NCBI GenBank assembly: GCA_036898135.1
Contig: CM072511.1
Location: 156,207,051 to 156,271,050, forward strand
Origin: Oncomelania hupensis
Taxonomy: Eukaryota > Mollusca > Gastropoda > Littorinimorpha > Pomatiopsidae
Reading direction: 5' to 3'
DNA length: 64,000 bases
This document shows positions 9,656-22,059 of this stretch, piece after piece. The notes beneath the pieces are model-generated. The model did no database searches and was not told where the DNA came from. It saw only the letters and a program-made list of their open reading frames with translations. Both the position numbers and the translations under genes were made by a program. The stretch's first letter is position 1. Each line of letters opens with the position of its first letter.

Positions 9656-11006
9656 TGAAATTCTGGAGAAAAAAGTTAAACCTGACTGTGTTGAGGAACG
9701 TTTATCTGAACCATTATTTTGTAATAATAATATTTTGGTGCAAGGGAAAACAATTTTTTATCAGGAATGGATTGAGAAAAATTTATATACAGTTGGAAGT
9801 CGGCTTAATAATGATGGTAATGTTTTTACATATGAAGCTTGTGTTCATAATTATGAAGTTACTACCAATTTCCTGGCATACTATGGATGTGTTAATGCTG
9901 TTAAAAAAATATATTCGTTGGAGTGGATTGGTGACAGAAAATAGTAACTGTGTTAATTTCAAAACCAGTAAAGTGATGAGACTTGTAGGTAAATGTCCTA
10001 GAGGTGCAAGAATATTTTATGACGCATTGATTACTGATGAAGTAAAACCAAATTGTTGTAAGAACTGGGATAAAAGAATTGAGCGAAGATTAGAATGGAA
10101 AATAATATTTAAGAAGATATTTGGAGTTACGGATATACATTTAAAGTGGCTGCAAATTAGAATAATTCACAGAATTTTAGGAACTAATATAGTATTATCC
10201 AGTATGGGAATAGAGCAGGATAATAACTATACTTTTTGTGAAAACGAAAGAGAAAACATTCAACATCTATTCTTTAAATGCCCCTATGTTGAAGTATTTT
10301 GGAAGGAATTTGAAAGGGACATTAATTCTAAATGCTATAATGCTGTTGCCTTCCACTTTAGCGAGCATTTGGTTATATTTGGCTGTGACAGAAATATAAA
10401 AACTGATAAAATATTGGATTTAATAATATTATTATCTAAATAATAATTATATTTATAGATGTAAAATGGAAAAACATACTCCACTCTATCAGTCATTTAC
10501 ATCTGTAATAAAACACAGATATGAGATAGAGAAATATATAGCTTGTGTACAGTTGACACAAGAAAAATGTATGCAAGCATGGCACCCCTATATCCCGCTG
10601 TTTGAACGCTTATAATTCATTTATTGTTTGTTTGCCTCAATGGTTGTTCATTAAGACTTTGTTAAAATAGTACTCCATGACCTATGTCTCTCTCTCTCTG
10701 TCTCTCTCTTTCTCTCTCTCTCTCTGCCTCTCTCTCGCTTCTGTCTGTATTTATGTGCAAAAAAGTAAACCAAACTTGCTTGAATAGCATATATTGTAAA
10801 ATTATAGTAATTATGTACACACTGTAAGTTTTTTTCATATTTGATTTCATGACTAATTTGTACTATTGAAATAATGCAAAATTTTCCCGTTTACTTTCAA
10901 TATTTTGTGCATAATTGTTATGATTGTATTTATTCATGTTCTGTATTAATACGGTTGTGTATTCATGCTTTTCTTGGAATTAAAAAAAGTTGATTATAAA
11001 AAAATG
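9656..11006 (+). mobile_element. L1/Tx1-like LINE 3' fragment
   Basis: A 5'-truncated LINE. The frame (about 9940-10440) encodes the C-terminal domain of an L1/Tx1-type ORF2: WKIIFKKIFGVTDIHLKWLQ, RIIHRILGTN, then the zinc-knuckle-like CENERENIQHLFFKCPYVEVFW. A second conserved piece follows a stop codon (about 10460-10610, with PLYQSF and AWHPYIPLFE). The 3' UTR (10615-10985) contains a CT microsatellite and ends in an A-rich tail near 11006. It abuts the RTE tail at 9655. Clade placement is by motif style only. Confidence 0.65.
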
Positions 11007-11077
11007 GGAAGGAACCTATTTGTTTAAAAGATAATCCATTGCCTAAAGTTAATTCATTCATAGAGTATGGCATTGCA

Positions 11078-11411
11078 TTGGGCCGGGATAATCCAATTGG
11101 TAGAGCAACAAGCTCGTATTACAAAGGTTGCCGGTTCGATTTCCAGTTGCCCTGACATAAAAATTGTCTGTGAGCTCTGGCCATCTTACTGTTACTATTA
11201 GTGTGATGGTTGTTTCAGTGTATAATTTTTCATTTCCCCCTCATCCCCGGTCGACTAGGATTGTTCTCAGTCGTCTGAGTGCCAGACTATGCGCCCAAGG
11301 CAGCAAGTGGGCACCTCGGGCAGCTTGAGTTAGATTCTGTATCGGCCAGCGCCTTGAGCAGCTCTTGAGCTGAAGAAGCGCTATGTAAGAATGATAAATA
11401 TTTGACATTTT
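11078..11411 (+). mobile_element. tRNA-derived SINE with conserved 3' domain
   Basis: It is flanked by GCATTGCA at 11070-11077 and 11412-11419. The tRNA-like head shows AATTGGTAGAGCA (A-box region) and GGTTCGATTTC (B box, about 11131). The distal part ends CAGCTCTTGAGCTGAAGAAGCGCTATGTAAGAATGATAAA when read in two halves, a 3' end resembling the conserved tails of the Deu/V-type superfamilies of metazoan SINEs. A partial copy lies at 22697-22912. Confidence 0.75.
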
Positions 11412-11650
11412 GCATTGCACCTTACATCGAAATCAATTCCCTGCCACCATCCACAACTTATCCATCCCTATCACTCAAACCTTCGCTTGTTTTCCTGCTA
11501 AAGGGTACAAGAACAAGAGCCTGAAAGGCCAATTTAACGGGTCTGAGTTCCACATTTTTTCTGCCTCTGAAACCCCTTTTGAGCTATTTTTTAATATGTT
11601 GATTTTATGGCAAGTAAGTTTATTTTAAAATGGCGCTATTCCTTTACCAG

Positions 11651-11826
11651 CTCTAAGACTACAAGGACAGTCGCTAGTGGCCAGTCTGGTCTGTGCGCCA
11701 CACTTTGCCTGCATCACCACCGCCTACAGACTCGTCGGGGCCTTGCTGGGATTCGCCTACAGCGTCTACTGGGTGGTCTTCTACATCTTCGGGGCTGTCA
11801 GCTACACTAAAGTCCTGGACAAGACG
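11651..11826 (+). CDS. STRA6-like paralogue, exon for TM2-TM3
   Basis: The exon lies between an acceptor (TTTACCAG, or the AG at 11656-11657) and a good donor (ACG|GTGAGT at 11826/11827). It encodes two hydrophobic helices with the pattern A-P-x-x-A-C-x-T and V-G-x-L-L-G (CAPHFACITTAYRLVGALLG). From memory, the same spacing P..AC.T....VG..LG is found around TM2-TM3 of vertebrate STRA6, the plasma-membrane receptor that moves retinol from retinol-binding protein into cells. The exon ends in phase 0, matching the phase-0 exon at 20243. Intron 11827-20242 contains RTE copy C. The upstream exons are not seen. It could be a relict of a duplicated gene. Confidence 0.5.
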
Positions 11827-11870
11827 GTGAGTCATAAGAACCCTCTCTATATACTTCCTGAGCGACTTTA

Positions 11871-12713
11871 TTATGCCCTGTGGGTTCGGGCACCGAATAG
11901 AATAGACCCAACGTTTCCCGGCGTGTCGTAAGAGGGGTGACTAACAGGGGTGATGTCAGCACGGCATCACTGGGAGAAAGTCTTTTACACAGGAGTCACC
12001 GGCCAGGGCGGAGGAACCTCACATTACTACAGGTTCAACGACCACGTTCTCGGGGCCAAGGCGAGCCACACTATACTCGTGGATTTCGACTGTGGCCAAC
12101 AGCCTGGAGAGGACTGTCTTTCTTGTCCAAGACACCATTATGATGAAAAGAACCACTCACTCCATACCGGATCGGTCGCCGCCCGGGTCATCAAGGAACG
12201 CGCCTTCCGTTGGCCACAAGGACGGAGGTAATAAGTGTGCTATTGATGGACAACTTAGCAAGATCCGCACTGGAGACACCATCGTCATAGGAACCTGGAA
12301 TGTCAGGACCCTAATTGCGGAGGAAAAATTAGAAGAACTGTCTTACGAGCTGGACCACTACCGATTGAACCTTTTAGGCATCAGCGAACTGCGCTGGACA
12401 GGTGTATGTGAAATAAACGACCGACAAAGGCCACACAAGCTTTATTTCAGCGGGAGAGATGACATGTACGAACACGGCGTTGGATTCTTGGTTTACAGAG
12501 ACATTATAGCCACTGTCATGGGTTGCCGCCCAGTCTCCAGTAGACTCATTACCATCCGTCTGAGAGCAGCCCCTTTCAACATCACCATCATCCAGGCGTA
12601 TACCCCAACATCAGACTATGACGACAGCGACGTGTAGGATTTCTACCAGATTCTGCCAGATGCAACAATCTGATACTGGCAAACACGCTTGGTCTCCTAA
12701 AAAAAATCCAGAC
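11871..12713 (+). mobile_element. RTE-clade LINE, copy C (5' part)
   Basis: The whole copy C spans 11871-19195 and is bounded by the 12-bp direct repeat TGAGCGACTTTA (11859-11870 and 19196-19207), so it is a full-length insertion in the intron of the plus-strand STRA6-like exons. This part holds the 5' UTR (TTATGCCCTGTGGGTTCGGG) and the endonuclease N-terminus (IVIGTWNVRTLIAEEKLEEL, GISELRWTG, near 12280-12420). A stop at 12637 and a deletion of most of the GDWNA region follow. It is interrupted at 12713 by a solo LTR. Confidence 0.87.
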
Positions 12714-13378
12714 TGTTACACTCCGTTTGATGATGGTGTTTTTCTATCAATATCTGATTCAGCCCCAATGCTGAAATCCTGATAAGGTGTAACTCAGATT
12801 CGTTTATCCACGCAGCCTGCTCACTCAGCAGCAACAAGGCAAAGTCTTCGTATGAAGTTTTCCACTTTTATTCAGCACACATCAACAACTGCATACAATC
12901 GCCTTTCCACTCTCAACTTTTTTACTTTCCAACTCACTATCAACAACACTCTCTTTTCACAACCGTATGCGCTGGGCTCTCGCCTTTTCATGTGGAAGTG
13001 ACGTTGTATAAGCTAAATTTAGATAGCTACAGCGCGTGTAGGGAATTCCCGCTAGGCCTATATCGACTTCCCGCGATTACGGAGCCCTATAATACGGCAT
13101 ACTTGATATCAACAATCTCCAAGGTAACAGTTACGATGGAAGCTCGTTTGCCTTCGTGCTTATCGATAGTTTTTCAAGACGACCAAAGAATATTTGGAAC
13201 AGTCGAGACTGACAATGATGTCGCTGATGTTTTATCAGCATTTTAAAGATGCTACATGGCAATATATATAGGGAGAACAAATAGGTTGTAATAGAATTGT
13301 TTTGAATTTTCATTGTGAATGTTACTGTTTTTTTTTTTTTTATCTCATCATCACTGACTATTTGCCCTGTTTTGGTAT

Positions 13379-13592
13379 CATGTAGCAGTCCTGTGTGGTC
13401 CTCGACATCTCATACAGCAGTACTCTATGGTCTTTGCCATCTCATGTAGCATCTTGCATGGTCCTCATTATCGCCTGTAGACGTCCTGTTAGGTCCTCAC
13501 CATCTCATGTTGCAGGCCTGTATAGTCCTCGCCTTTTTATGTAGTGGACTAGTATGGTCCTTGCCATATCATTAAATAGACTAGTATGGTCC
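13379..13592. repeat. 32-bp minisatellite, left block
   Basis: About seven diverged units of TATGGTCCTCGCCATTTCAT plus GTAGCAGTCCTG or GTAGTAGACTAG. It continues after the hAT-like insertion at 14413. Confidence 0.8.
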
Positions 13593-14412
<820 letters not shown>

Positions 14413-15206
14413 AGAACGATCACTGTGGTCATCGCCATTTTATGTAGTAGACTAGTATATGGTCCTCGCCAATTTATATAGTACACTAGTATGGTCCTTG
14501 CCATTTTTTGTAGTAGACCTTATGGTCCTTGCCATTTCATGTAGCAGTCCTGTATGTTCCTCGCCATTTCATGTAGTAGACTAGAATGGTCCACGCAAAT
14601 TTATATAGTACACTAGTATGGTCCTCACCATTTTTTGTAGTAGACTTTATGGTCCTCGCCATTTCATGCAGCAGTACTGTATGGCCCTCGTCATATCATG
14701 TAGGAGTCCTGTATAGTCCTCACCATTTCATGTAGTACACTAGTATGGTCCTCACCATTTCATGTAGGAGACTAGTATGGTCCTCGCCATTTCATGTAGG
14801 AGACTAGTATGGTCCTCGCCCTTTCATGTAGCCATCCTGTTTGGTCCTCGCCATTTCATGTAGCCATCCTGTATGGTCCTCACCATTTCATGTAGGAGAC
14901 TAGTATGGTCCTCGCCATTTCATGTAGCCATCCTGTATGGTCCTCGCCATTTCATGTAGCCATCCTGTATGGTCCTCACCATTTCATGTAGCAGTCCTGT
15001 ATAGTCCTCACCATTTCATGTAGTAGACTAGTATGGTCCTCACCATTTCATGTAGCAGTCCTGTATGGTCCTCACCATTTCATGTAGTAGACTAGTATGG
15101 TCCTCACCATTTCATGTAGTAGACTAGTATGGTCCTCGCCATTTCATGTAGCAGTCCTGTATGGTCCTCACCATTTCATGTAGGAGACTAGTATGGTCCT
15201 TGCCAT
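14413..15206. repeat. 32-bp minisatellite, right block
   Basis: About 24 units of 32 bp in two main types that differ in the last 12 bases (GTAGCAGTCCTG and GTAGTAGACTAG or GTAGGAGACTAG), mixed in irregular order. The first units are more diverged than the later ones. Confidence 0.9.
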
Positions 15207-16475
15207 TTTATGCATCAGAGTTGTGCTGTCACTGATTGATTAACATGTTTATTTCAATTTTGAAACTGTATGATCAGGTGTATTGATAGTAATAATACAA
15301 CCATTTTTAATTAATTATTTTATAGAACTTAATTAATTTAATAAATAAAATTTGAAATAAGAAACAAAGAAAACTGAAAAAAGGAACCTTTCTTAGCCTT
15401 GTTGTGTCTTTAATTTTTTTGTAGACTTAATCACTGTTTATGTCTGTTTTGTGTGTGTTGACTTGTTGCGTGTGCTTGGTAGTAATAAAAAGAAACGAGT
15501 ACTTATTCTCCAAAGAACAAAAACAAAACAAAACACTATAAGAAAACACACACACACACGCACACACACACACACATGTATATAAAGACATTGATTGCTC
15601 TAAAAAAAATTCAACTTAACCATGTTTTTGTTTTACATCACAGAGCTCTTCTGGGAACAAAACAAACGAGCCTAGCTTATAAATGCTCAACATGCACACA
15701 CTCACGTTAAGTATCAAAACAATGAATTTATAATTCAATAAAAACACACACATTTAAAAACAAACACACACATACGCAATCAGCAGCATCTGCATTGACA
15801 CACTCAAAATAAAATGCTACTATTAAACAGTGTGAAACATAAATCCAAACAATGATTTAAAAAAAATCAATGTATGGATTTTTTAAAAAGTCAATTCACT
15901 TTATTCTTGACCCAATAAAGAATGCTGGGTATATAGAATTTATAATTAGAATATAATATATCCCTCACCAAGAGATGGATTACAAGTTTACATTATTATT
16001 GACAAACACAAACTAAAAAATAATAATAAATTAAAAAAAGGTAAATAAATAAATAGATAAAAGGAATAAAAATAAAATAATAAAGTAAATTTAAATATAT
16101 GTAAATAAATAAAATAAAAGGATAAATCAACATGCTATCTAGTACAAATAGAACAAAATTTAATCATCTAAAATTAAAAAAAAATAAACAACCAAATTGT
16201 TTTCAGTTCTGAGAAATATACATTTCATAAGCTAGTTTTCTATATATTAAACAAAACAATCATTGCTTTAATGATAAATATAAACAATCGGAAATACAGT
16301 ATTACAGCATGCGTGTAAAATAAATGTACAACTCAACTTTGCTTAGGTGCGTAGGAGAAGGACTTTAGGCCTACTATAGTATTCCCGCGAGTCGAGTTGA
16401 GTTTCCCAGCAGAGCAATCTAATTTTAGACACGCGAAGTTTTTTCCTTGGCGCACCTATCTAATTATAGAGAACG
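15207..16475. other. AT-rich interior of TIR element 3, no gene seen
   Basis: Strongly AT-rich sequence with a short (CA)n run at about 15547-15577 and many TAAATAAA strings. No open frame or RNA feature that I can support. Confidence 0.6.
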
Positions 16476-16918
16476 CAACGTCACTTCCACATGAAAAGGC
16501 GAGAGCCCACCGTATACCTTTTCACAACACAGTGTGTCCATTATATATTTTTTCTCTCAACTCGAGATGACCTCAGGACGTTCTAGAATGGCGCGTTACA
16601 ACCAATCAGAATTAACTTCGTCATCACTGTTTTACGTCTTACAACCTGCCTTTCTGTCAAAAGAATGTTCTCAAATATCCCGAAACTTCGATCGATAGTA
16701 AACAAGCAAATCTAGAGAATTCTCCAATAATATCGACTAACGAAAATTATCAACGTTATACAAAGCTTCTTCTAACAACAATGCAAACTCAAATCAAAGG
16801 TAAATACACTCTATTATTGCATGCTTTGCAAAATAAAATGAACAGATCTATCGCGCGCGCTTCACACATAATATCGTGCACATTTCACACGCACCATCAT
16901 GCGCGTTTCAACGTAACA

Positions 16919-19195
16919 CAGACGAAGGACATGGCACAGTCCCGGCGGGGAGCATCATAACCAGATAGACTACATCATGGTTAGGACACGCTTCAGATTA
17001 AGCATCAACATTGGCAGTGACTTCCGATGTCGTGATGATGTCCTTCCGGCTTCACTTGAGAGAGTTAGCACAGCGAAGTGCACTAGACTGAAGTTCGACC
17101 TGGATAAACTGGAAGACCCGGAGGTGGCAGAAGTATTTCAAGCCATAATTGGAGGGAAATTTGCACCACTGCTCATTTTGGGAGCTGGTGAAGTAGATGT
17201 CAACACCATGACCACCACCTTCAACTCAGCTGTGACAGATGCCGCCACGGAGATCCTTGGCAAGCACCGCCCAAAGACGAAACCATGGATCACACCTGAA
17301 CTGCTGGATCTGTGTGATAAACGAAGAGAGATGAAAAAGCTGATGCCTACCGAAAAATCAACAATGATATCCGAAAAAGCATGCGCACAGCAAAGGAGAA
17401 CTGGATAGAAGAGCAAAGCCAGATAAGTAGAGAACAGCCTGAACAAGAACAACAGCAAGAAGGGCTACCAGACTGTCAAGCCGCTGACAAGTGTTAAACA
17501 GCCCAAGGTCTTCACGATCCAAAGCAAGTCTGGCATATGCATTACAGAAGAACAAGAAGTCTTGGATAGATGGACAGAATACTGCTCAGAAATTTACAAC
17601 CACAAACCAAACGGAGACTCATCAATTTTAGCATATCCCCAGAACAGAGAAAAAGAAGATATTCTCCCAATTCTCCGATAAAAAGTTGAGGCAGCAGTGC
17701 AATCGCTGAAGAAAGGGAAGTCAGCGGGAGTGGACAACGTACCCACGGAATTGCTTCAAGCAGGAGAAGAATCGATGATTGACGTCCTCATCATTATCTG
17801 TAACAAGATCTGGCATAGTGAGGAGTGGCCTACACGATGGATCCAGTCCCTTGTCATCACTCTTCCCAAAAAACGGTAACATTCAGGAGTGTGAAAATTA
17901 CCGCACCAGCAGCCTCATCAGCCATACCAGCAAGGGCCTCCTGAAAATAATACTCAACAGGTTGAAACCCCAAGCTGAACAAATCATAGCTGAAGAACAA
18001 GCAGGATTCAGGGCAGGGCGAAGTACCACTGAACAGATTTTCAACCTCAGAATAATCTGCGAGAAATACCTACAGCACCAACAACATCTATATCATGTGT
18101 TTTTAGACTTCAAAAAAGCGTTTGACCGAGTCTGGCATGCAGCTCTGTGGGCAACCATGAGAGTGTACAACATCAGCACCAAAATTATTGAAGTCATCAA
18201 AAGCTTGTATGACAAGGCTACCAGTGCAGTCCTCCACCACAGCGCCATCGGGAACTGGTTCAGAACAACAATCGGTGTGCGTCACGGATGCCTCTTCTCT
18301 CCAACACTCTTTAACATCTTCCTAGAGCACATCATGTCAGATGCCCTTGCTGATCACAAAGCCTCATAGTGGCAGAGCAATCTTCAACCTTTGTTTTGCG
18401 GATGACATTGATGGATTGGCTGGAGAGGAACCAGATCTTGAACAGCTGGTACAGAGGCTTGACACCACCTCCAGTGCCTATGGAATGGAAATATGTGCAA
18501 AGAAGACCAAAATGATGACCAACAACACCCATGGCATCAACACGGACATCAAAATCCAAGGCTAATCCCTCAACACAGTGCATAGCTTCAAATATTTAGG
18601 AGCCATTGTATCCGACAATGGGTCCTGACAGGAAGTTTTCTCCAGGATCACGCAAACAACTGCTGCACTGACAAGGTTGAAGCCCATTTGGAAAGACAGG
18701 ACCATCAGTCTACATTCCAAGGTAAGACTGCTGCCCTCCCTTGTCATCCCCATCTTCCTATACGCTTGCGAAACATGGACCTTCACAGCAGATCTACAAC
18801 GAAGAATACAAAGCATGAAAATGAGGTGCTACAGAAGACTTCTAGGTATTTCCTATACCCAGCACATCACCAAAAACAAAATCCAACAGACAATCACACA
18901 AGCCATTGGACAACACGATGACATGCTCATAATGGTGAAGAAACGGAAACTCCGATGGTATGGCCACGTCACCAGATCATCAGGCCTTGCAAAGACCATT
19001 CTGCAAGGCACACTGCAAGGAGGTAGAAGAAGAGGGAGACAGAAAAAGAGATGGGATGACAACATTCGAGAATGGACTGGTTGAAACTGATCGAGGCCAT
19101 GAGGGTTGCTGAGGACAGAGAAAGATGGAGTACGCTGGTTAAATGATCATCTGTGATGCCCCAGCGACCTTATAGTTGCGGGATAGGATAGGATA
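16919..19195 (+). mobile_element. RTE copy C (3' part)
   Basis: The element resumes inside the endonuclease after the solo LTR (GGACATGGCACAGTCCCGG, about 16927). A linker frame (16977-17408), RT frames (17697-17879, 17779-18369, 18341-18565) and a C-terminal frame (18677-19084) follow, each ended by a frameshift or stop, and a (GGATA)-type tail ends at 19195. RT blocks EEQAGFRAGRST, FLDFKKAFDRVWH and FADDIDGLAG remain recognisable. An insertion of one base near 17875 and a small deletion near 18365 break the RT. Confidence 0.88.
17779..18369 (+). pseudogene. RTE copy C reverse transcriptase core
   Basis: RT blocks 2 to 5 are readable: NYRTSSLISH, EEQAGFRAGRSTTEQIF, FLDFKKAFDRVWH and GVRHGCLFSPTLFNIFLE. 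In block 5 the usual RQG is RHG, and in block 2 the usual T-I is T-S, so key residues have drifted. The FADD block follows after a frameshift (about 18392). Confidence 0.8.
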
Positions 19196-19542
19196 TGAGC
19201 GACTTTAGCTGACACAAGACATTAGACGTTCAAGGACATAAGGCCACAGGTCATGATGGGCAACTCCCGTCACAGTGAGGTGAAATTAAAATCAGCAATT
19301 AAATTCTACCGCTATAAGGACCACCATACAGTATTTTTTCATGTAAATGCGGTTCTATTTATCAAAGTAAGCTTAATAGGAAGGTACCTTTTAAACTCCT
19401 TGACCTCAAAATACTGGGAACAGTAAATATTATATTATCCATTTAATTCTGAATTTGGAATGGTTTTATCTTTGTAATAGATTGTTGTCAAATTGTACAC
19501 ATTGAACATGTTTACGGTCGCCAATGCTCACACCACCGTTGG

Positions 19543-20108
19543 GGTGCCGGGTGTTTCAGTATAAATAGTATCCCCACTTTCTGGAAATTTAGTGCTTTAA
19601 ATTCCCACTGTCGCTGTCTTTCTCATTTGCTCTTTCTCATTCCTGCTCTGTTCTATCAATCTGCTGTACTATCGTCTTCTTCGCTAGACCAATCTCCTAC
19701 CTTTTTTCTTGAAAACTCTTCCGGGACAAGACTCCTTGTTTGTGTATGAGGTCTGTTGGATCAGCTTGGGAATATTGGACGCTTTCTGCCAGGTGGTCAC
19801 TAGGGCTTCCTATGATGTTATTATTTAGCAACGTAGGCATTTTATATGTATGTGTTTTGTTGATAATTTATAATGATGTTTGTATTCTATTTTGTTTTTG
19901 TAAACGGAGGATCGATAAGTTGGGGTGAAGCCTCAGCCATCCCCTGCGTGGGATGTCTTTATTGTAAAGTGACTGGCTGGTGGAGAGCTTTAGGTTTTAC
20001 TACTAGGGTTGTTTCAGCAGATCTTTTATGCGGATCGGGGGTTGTCCGGTCCTGATTTGGCTCGGAAGAGTCCGCTGGACCTAAAGCAATAATAATGTAA
20101 TGTAATGC
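19543..20108 (+). mobile_element. 560-bp retroposon family, copy 1
   Basis: It begins GGGGTGCCGGGTGTTTCAGT followed by ATAAATAGTATCCCC and ends TCCGCTGGACCTAAAGC with an AATGTAATG tandem tail. The other copies are at 50542-51083 (+) and 52985-53572 (-). A defined 5' end, no coding capacity and a short tandem 3' tail suggest a SINE-like or LINE-mobilised element. Its 3' core (CCTGATTTGGCTC...GTCCGCTGGACC) resembles a segment in the 3' UTR of the I-like LINE at 32372-32420. Confidence 0.7.
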
Positions 20109-20117
20109 CAATTAAAC

Positions 20118-20118
20118 A

Positions 20119-20155
<37 letters not shown>

Positions 20156-20165
20156 GTCATCATCG

Positions 20166-20208
<43 letters not shown>

Positions 20209-20220
20209 CATCATCATCAA
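20118..20220. repeat. (ATC)n microsatellite
   Basis: A long run of CAT/ATC triplets with a few CGT and CCT interruptions, just upstream of the acceptor of the exon at 20243. Confidence 0.95.
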
Positions 20221-20242
20221 AGGTAGATTTGTTTGCTGGTAG

Positions 20243-20359
20243 CTAGGAGGACTCAGTCTTGTCCGCTACATGCCGATCTTCCTGTGCCTGTTTGCGCTGT
20301 GTGTTCGCTCCGTGTGGGCCGTCTACTGCTGTGTCAAGACCCGGAGCATCAGTGTGCAG
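20243..20359 (+). CDS. STRA6-like paralogue, exon for TM4
   Basis: A 117-nt phase-0 exon between TTTGCTGGTAG| and GTGCAG|GTAAGA. It encodes 39 residues: a short lead, LSLVRYMPIFLCLFALCV, then RSVWAVYCCVKTRSISVQ, one hydrophobic helix ending in a basic loop. The pattern (SL..x.P..LCL.......V.....K..R) fits TM4 of STRA6. It joins in frame to the exon at 11651-11826. No following exon (the loop with the SEEY motif) was found downstream on the plus strand; 1.2 kb further on the last exon of the opposite gene ends. So the paralogue looks truncated. Confidence 0.5.
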
Positions 20360-20399
20360 GTAAGAGATTCTTGTATAACGCGGATATCCCAAATAAAGA

Positions 20400-20606
20400 T
20401 ACAAGATGGCCGTTTACAGTACAGCAGTGATTTCCTGTTGTCGTTACGAACGCACAAAGAGATCATGGATACTAGCGACTTTCCACCTGTTATGCTTCCA
20501 TCTGGGCTTTCACAAACGACCAATAGCCATCAGAAAAAGAGGCAAAGAGGAAATAGGGGAGGATTACAACGCCGTATGCGGAAGTTTAGCCTTAATAACA
20601 GAAAAC
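20400..20606 (+). mobile_element. Rex1-like LINE, 5' region (part 1)
   Basis: The frame carries SSDFLLSLRTHKEIMDTSDF and then a basic RGNRGGLQRRMRKF stretch. I recognise these as the leader that precedes the endonuclease in Rex1-type LINEs. The sequence is interrupted at 20607 by a small TIR element and continues at 21106. Both pieces sit in the sense direction of the plus-strand STRA6-like exons, directly after the exon at 20243. Confidence 0.55.
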
Positions 20607-21105
20607 CACAAGTATATCAACTAACAAGTTAGTATCTCGTATTGCCCCCAGTCGACGTGCGGTGGTCCCGTTTAGCCACAAGCTGAGACGGGGATATCCG
20701 AAACCTAAAAATAGAATAGAGAATTCTGGGAAACTGTTCTCGCGAAGATGTGCTCGCTGAAATGAAACGAAAGTTGGGAGAGGAACTGCATATTTCTGGT
20801 AGTGAACAAAGGCAGAAACTTGTCAGCAGTATTATCAGCGATGGAGTTATAATGGACGAAGTGCTCCATACCTATGAGGTTGCCTTTGCTCGAGCAAAGA
20901 AACTAAAGAAGGATTTGGCCGACGTCATTTCAGAAAAGGATTTCTCTACCCATAATTCCCCTGGGTTTTGAAGTTTCTAAAAAGTTATTTCAGGCCGACG
21001 ACGCTTTATGGAGCGCAAAGCATGTAAAGGGAAGCAACCGGTTGTACGCGCACGTCGATAGAGACATAGAAGAGAGATACTAACTTGTTAGTTTATATAC
21101 TTGTG
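20607..21105. mobile_element. Small TIR element 4 inside the Rex1-like LINE
   Basis: Inverted repeats of 32 bases with one mismatch, starting CACAAGTATAT at 20607 and inverse at 21074-21105, contain the palindrome CTAACAAGTTAG. A possible 5-bp duplication CAGAA lies close by. The interior has a 73-codon open frame (20750-20971) with an Arg/Lys-rich helical look that I cannot assign. Confidence 0.55.
20750..20971 (+). CDS. Unassigned small ORF in TIR element 4
   Basis: This encodes about 73 residues of charged, probably helical protein (for example HISGSEQRQKLVSSIISDG and AFARAKKLKKDLADVIS). There is no domain I recognise and no signal peptide. It may be the remnant of an exon or a chance frame. 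It lies wholly inside the TIR-flanked insertion, so it travels with that element. Confidence 0.25.
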   Translation: MLAEMKRKLGEELHISGSEQRQKLVSSIISDGVIMDEVLHTYEVAFARAKKLKKDLADVISEKDFSTHNSPGF

Positions 21106-21550
21106 CAGAAGACGTATGCCGCCTCTACCCATGGTTCTACTAGCTAACGCACAGTCTTTTCGCAACAAGGTTGATGAGATAGAGGCCTACGTGCGATTTG
21201 CGAAGGAGTACCGAGAGATGTGCCTACTCGCCTTCACTGAGGACCTGGCTATCCGATCGAGACACCGATGATGCTCTTCATTTGACAGACTTCGGCACTC
21301 TATCCGCCTTGACAGATCTCCAGAGATAACTAAGAAATTAACAGGAGGAGGGAGGGGGGGGGTGTGCTTTTACATTAACCAAAGGTACTGTAACAACGTT
21401 ATTATACGCGAAAAGATATGCACACCAGATATTGAACTTTTCTCTATCTCACTAAGACCTTTTTATCTAGCTAGGGAATTCCTGCAGCTATTTTTTACCC
21501 TTGTGTACATTCACCCACGTGCTAATGCCAGTGGAGCTAGACATAGGCTA
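21106..21550 (+). mobile_element. Rex1-like LINE, endonuclease (part 2)
   Basis: After the insertion the frame continues MPPLPMVLLANAQSFRNKVD, then LLAFTEDLAIRSR, GGGVCFYINQRYC and DIELFSISLRPFYLAREF with LVYIHPRANASGA. These are the N-terminal endonuclease motifs (N of LLAN, E of FTE) of Rex1/CR1-group elements. A stop at about 21269 and frameshifts near 21340 make it non-functional. It ends just before the last exon of the minus-strand STRA6-like gene. Confidence 0.65.
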
Positions 21551-21567
21551 CATACAACAGCCCGAAT

Positions 21568-21974
21568 TCACACGACACTAGCTTTTGTGTTGCTGGGACT
21601 GTGTGGAATCAGAACTACCGTGGACCGGGTGGAAAAACTGCGATATAAACTGCCATCATCGTCTTCCGGGGCAAAGGTCACAAGGTCGTCAGGGTCATAG
21701 TTCACAGCCGCTTCTGTCAAGCCGTGGCGCATGGCAGGAAGTTGGTCGACGTGTTTTCCTTCGTCGTAAGACTGCTGACGAAGGCCGCCCTTTCTGTCGC
21801 TGACGGAGGACCCAGAATCTTTTCTTCCCTTATCATCGTCCTTGTCGTTGTCGTCGACGACCTCCAAGCTTCGTGTGAGGAGCAGGACCAGTTTTCGGCG
21901 TGGAAGCAGGTCAGGGTTGTGCAGCAGCGTGTAGGCCAGGTGCCAGCGACGTGATGCTCGAGAGTTGCTGCATA
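21568..21974 (-). CDS. STRA6-like: STRA6-like receptor, last coding exon (cytoplasmic tail)
   Basis: The exon begins after TTTGTGTGCAG| (21975-21985) and ends at a TGA (21568-21570). It encodes about 134 residues of cytoplasmic tail. Near its start is RRWHLAYTLLHNPDLLPRRK, which corresponds to the conserved RWGLAYTLLHNP block that I recall from the C-terminus of vertebrate STRA6. The rest is a hydrophilic Asp/Ser-rich tail. The start phase matches the end of the exon at 23164-23316 (one base plus TA). STRA6 is a nine-helix plasma-membrane receptor for retinol-binding protein; ligand identity in this animal is not known. Confidence 0.8.
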
Positions 21975-21983
21975 CTGCACACA

Positions 21984-21984
21984 A

Positions 21985-22044
<60 letters not shown>

Positions 22045-22056
22045 ACACACACACAA
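21984..22056. repeat. (CA)n microsatellite
   Basis: About 35 AC units, nine bases from the acceptor of the last STRA6-like exon, on the polypyrimidine side (TG-rich on the gene strand). Confidence 0.95.
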
Positions 22057-22059
22057 ATA

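Noticed and set aside
14413..15206. CRISPR array
   Set aside because: The units are tandem without unique spacers, and the sequence is eukaryotic. The same holds for 23503-23982 and 25165-25680.
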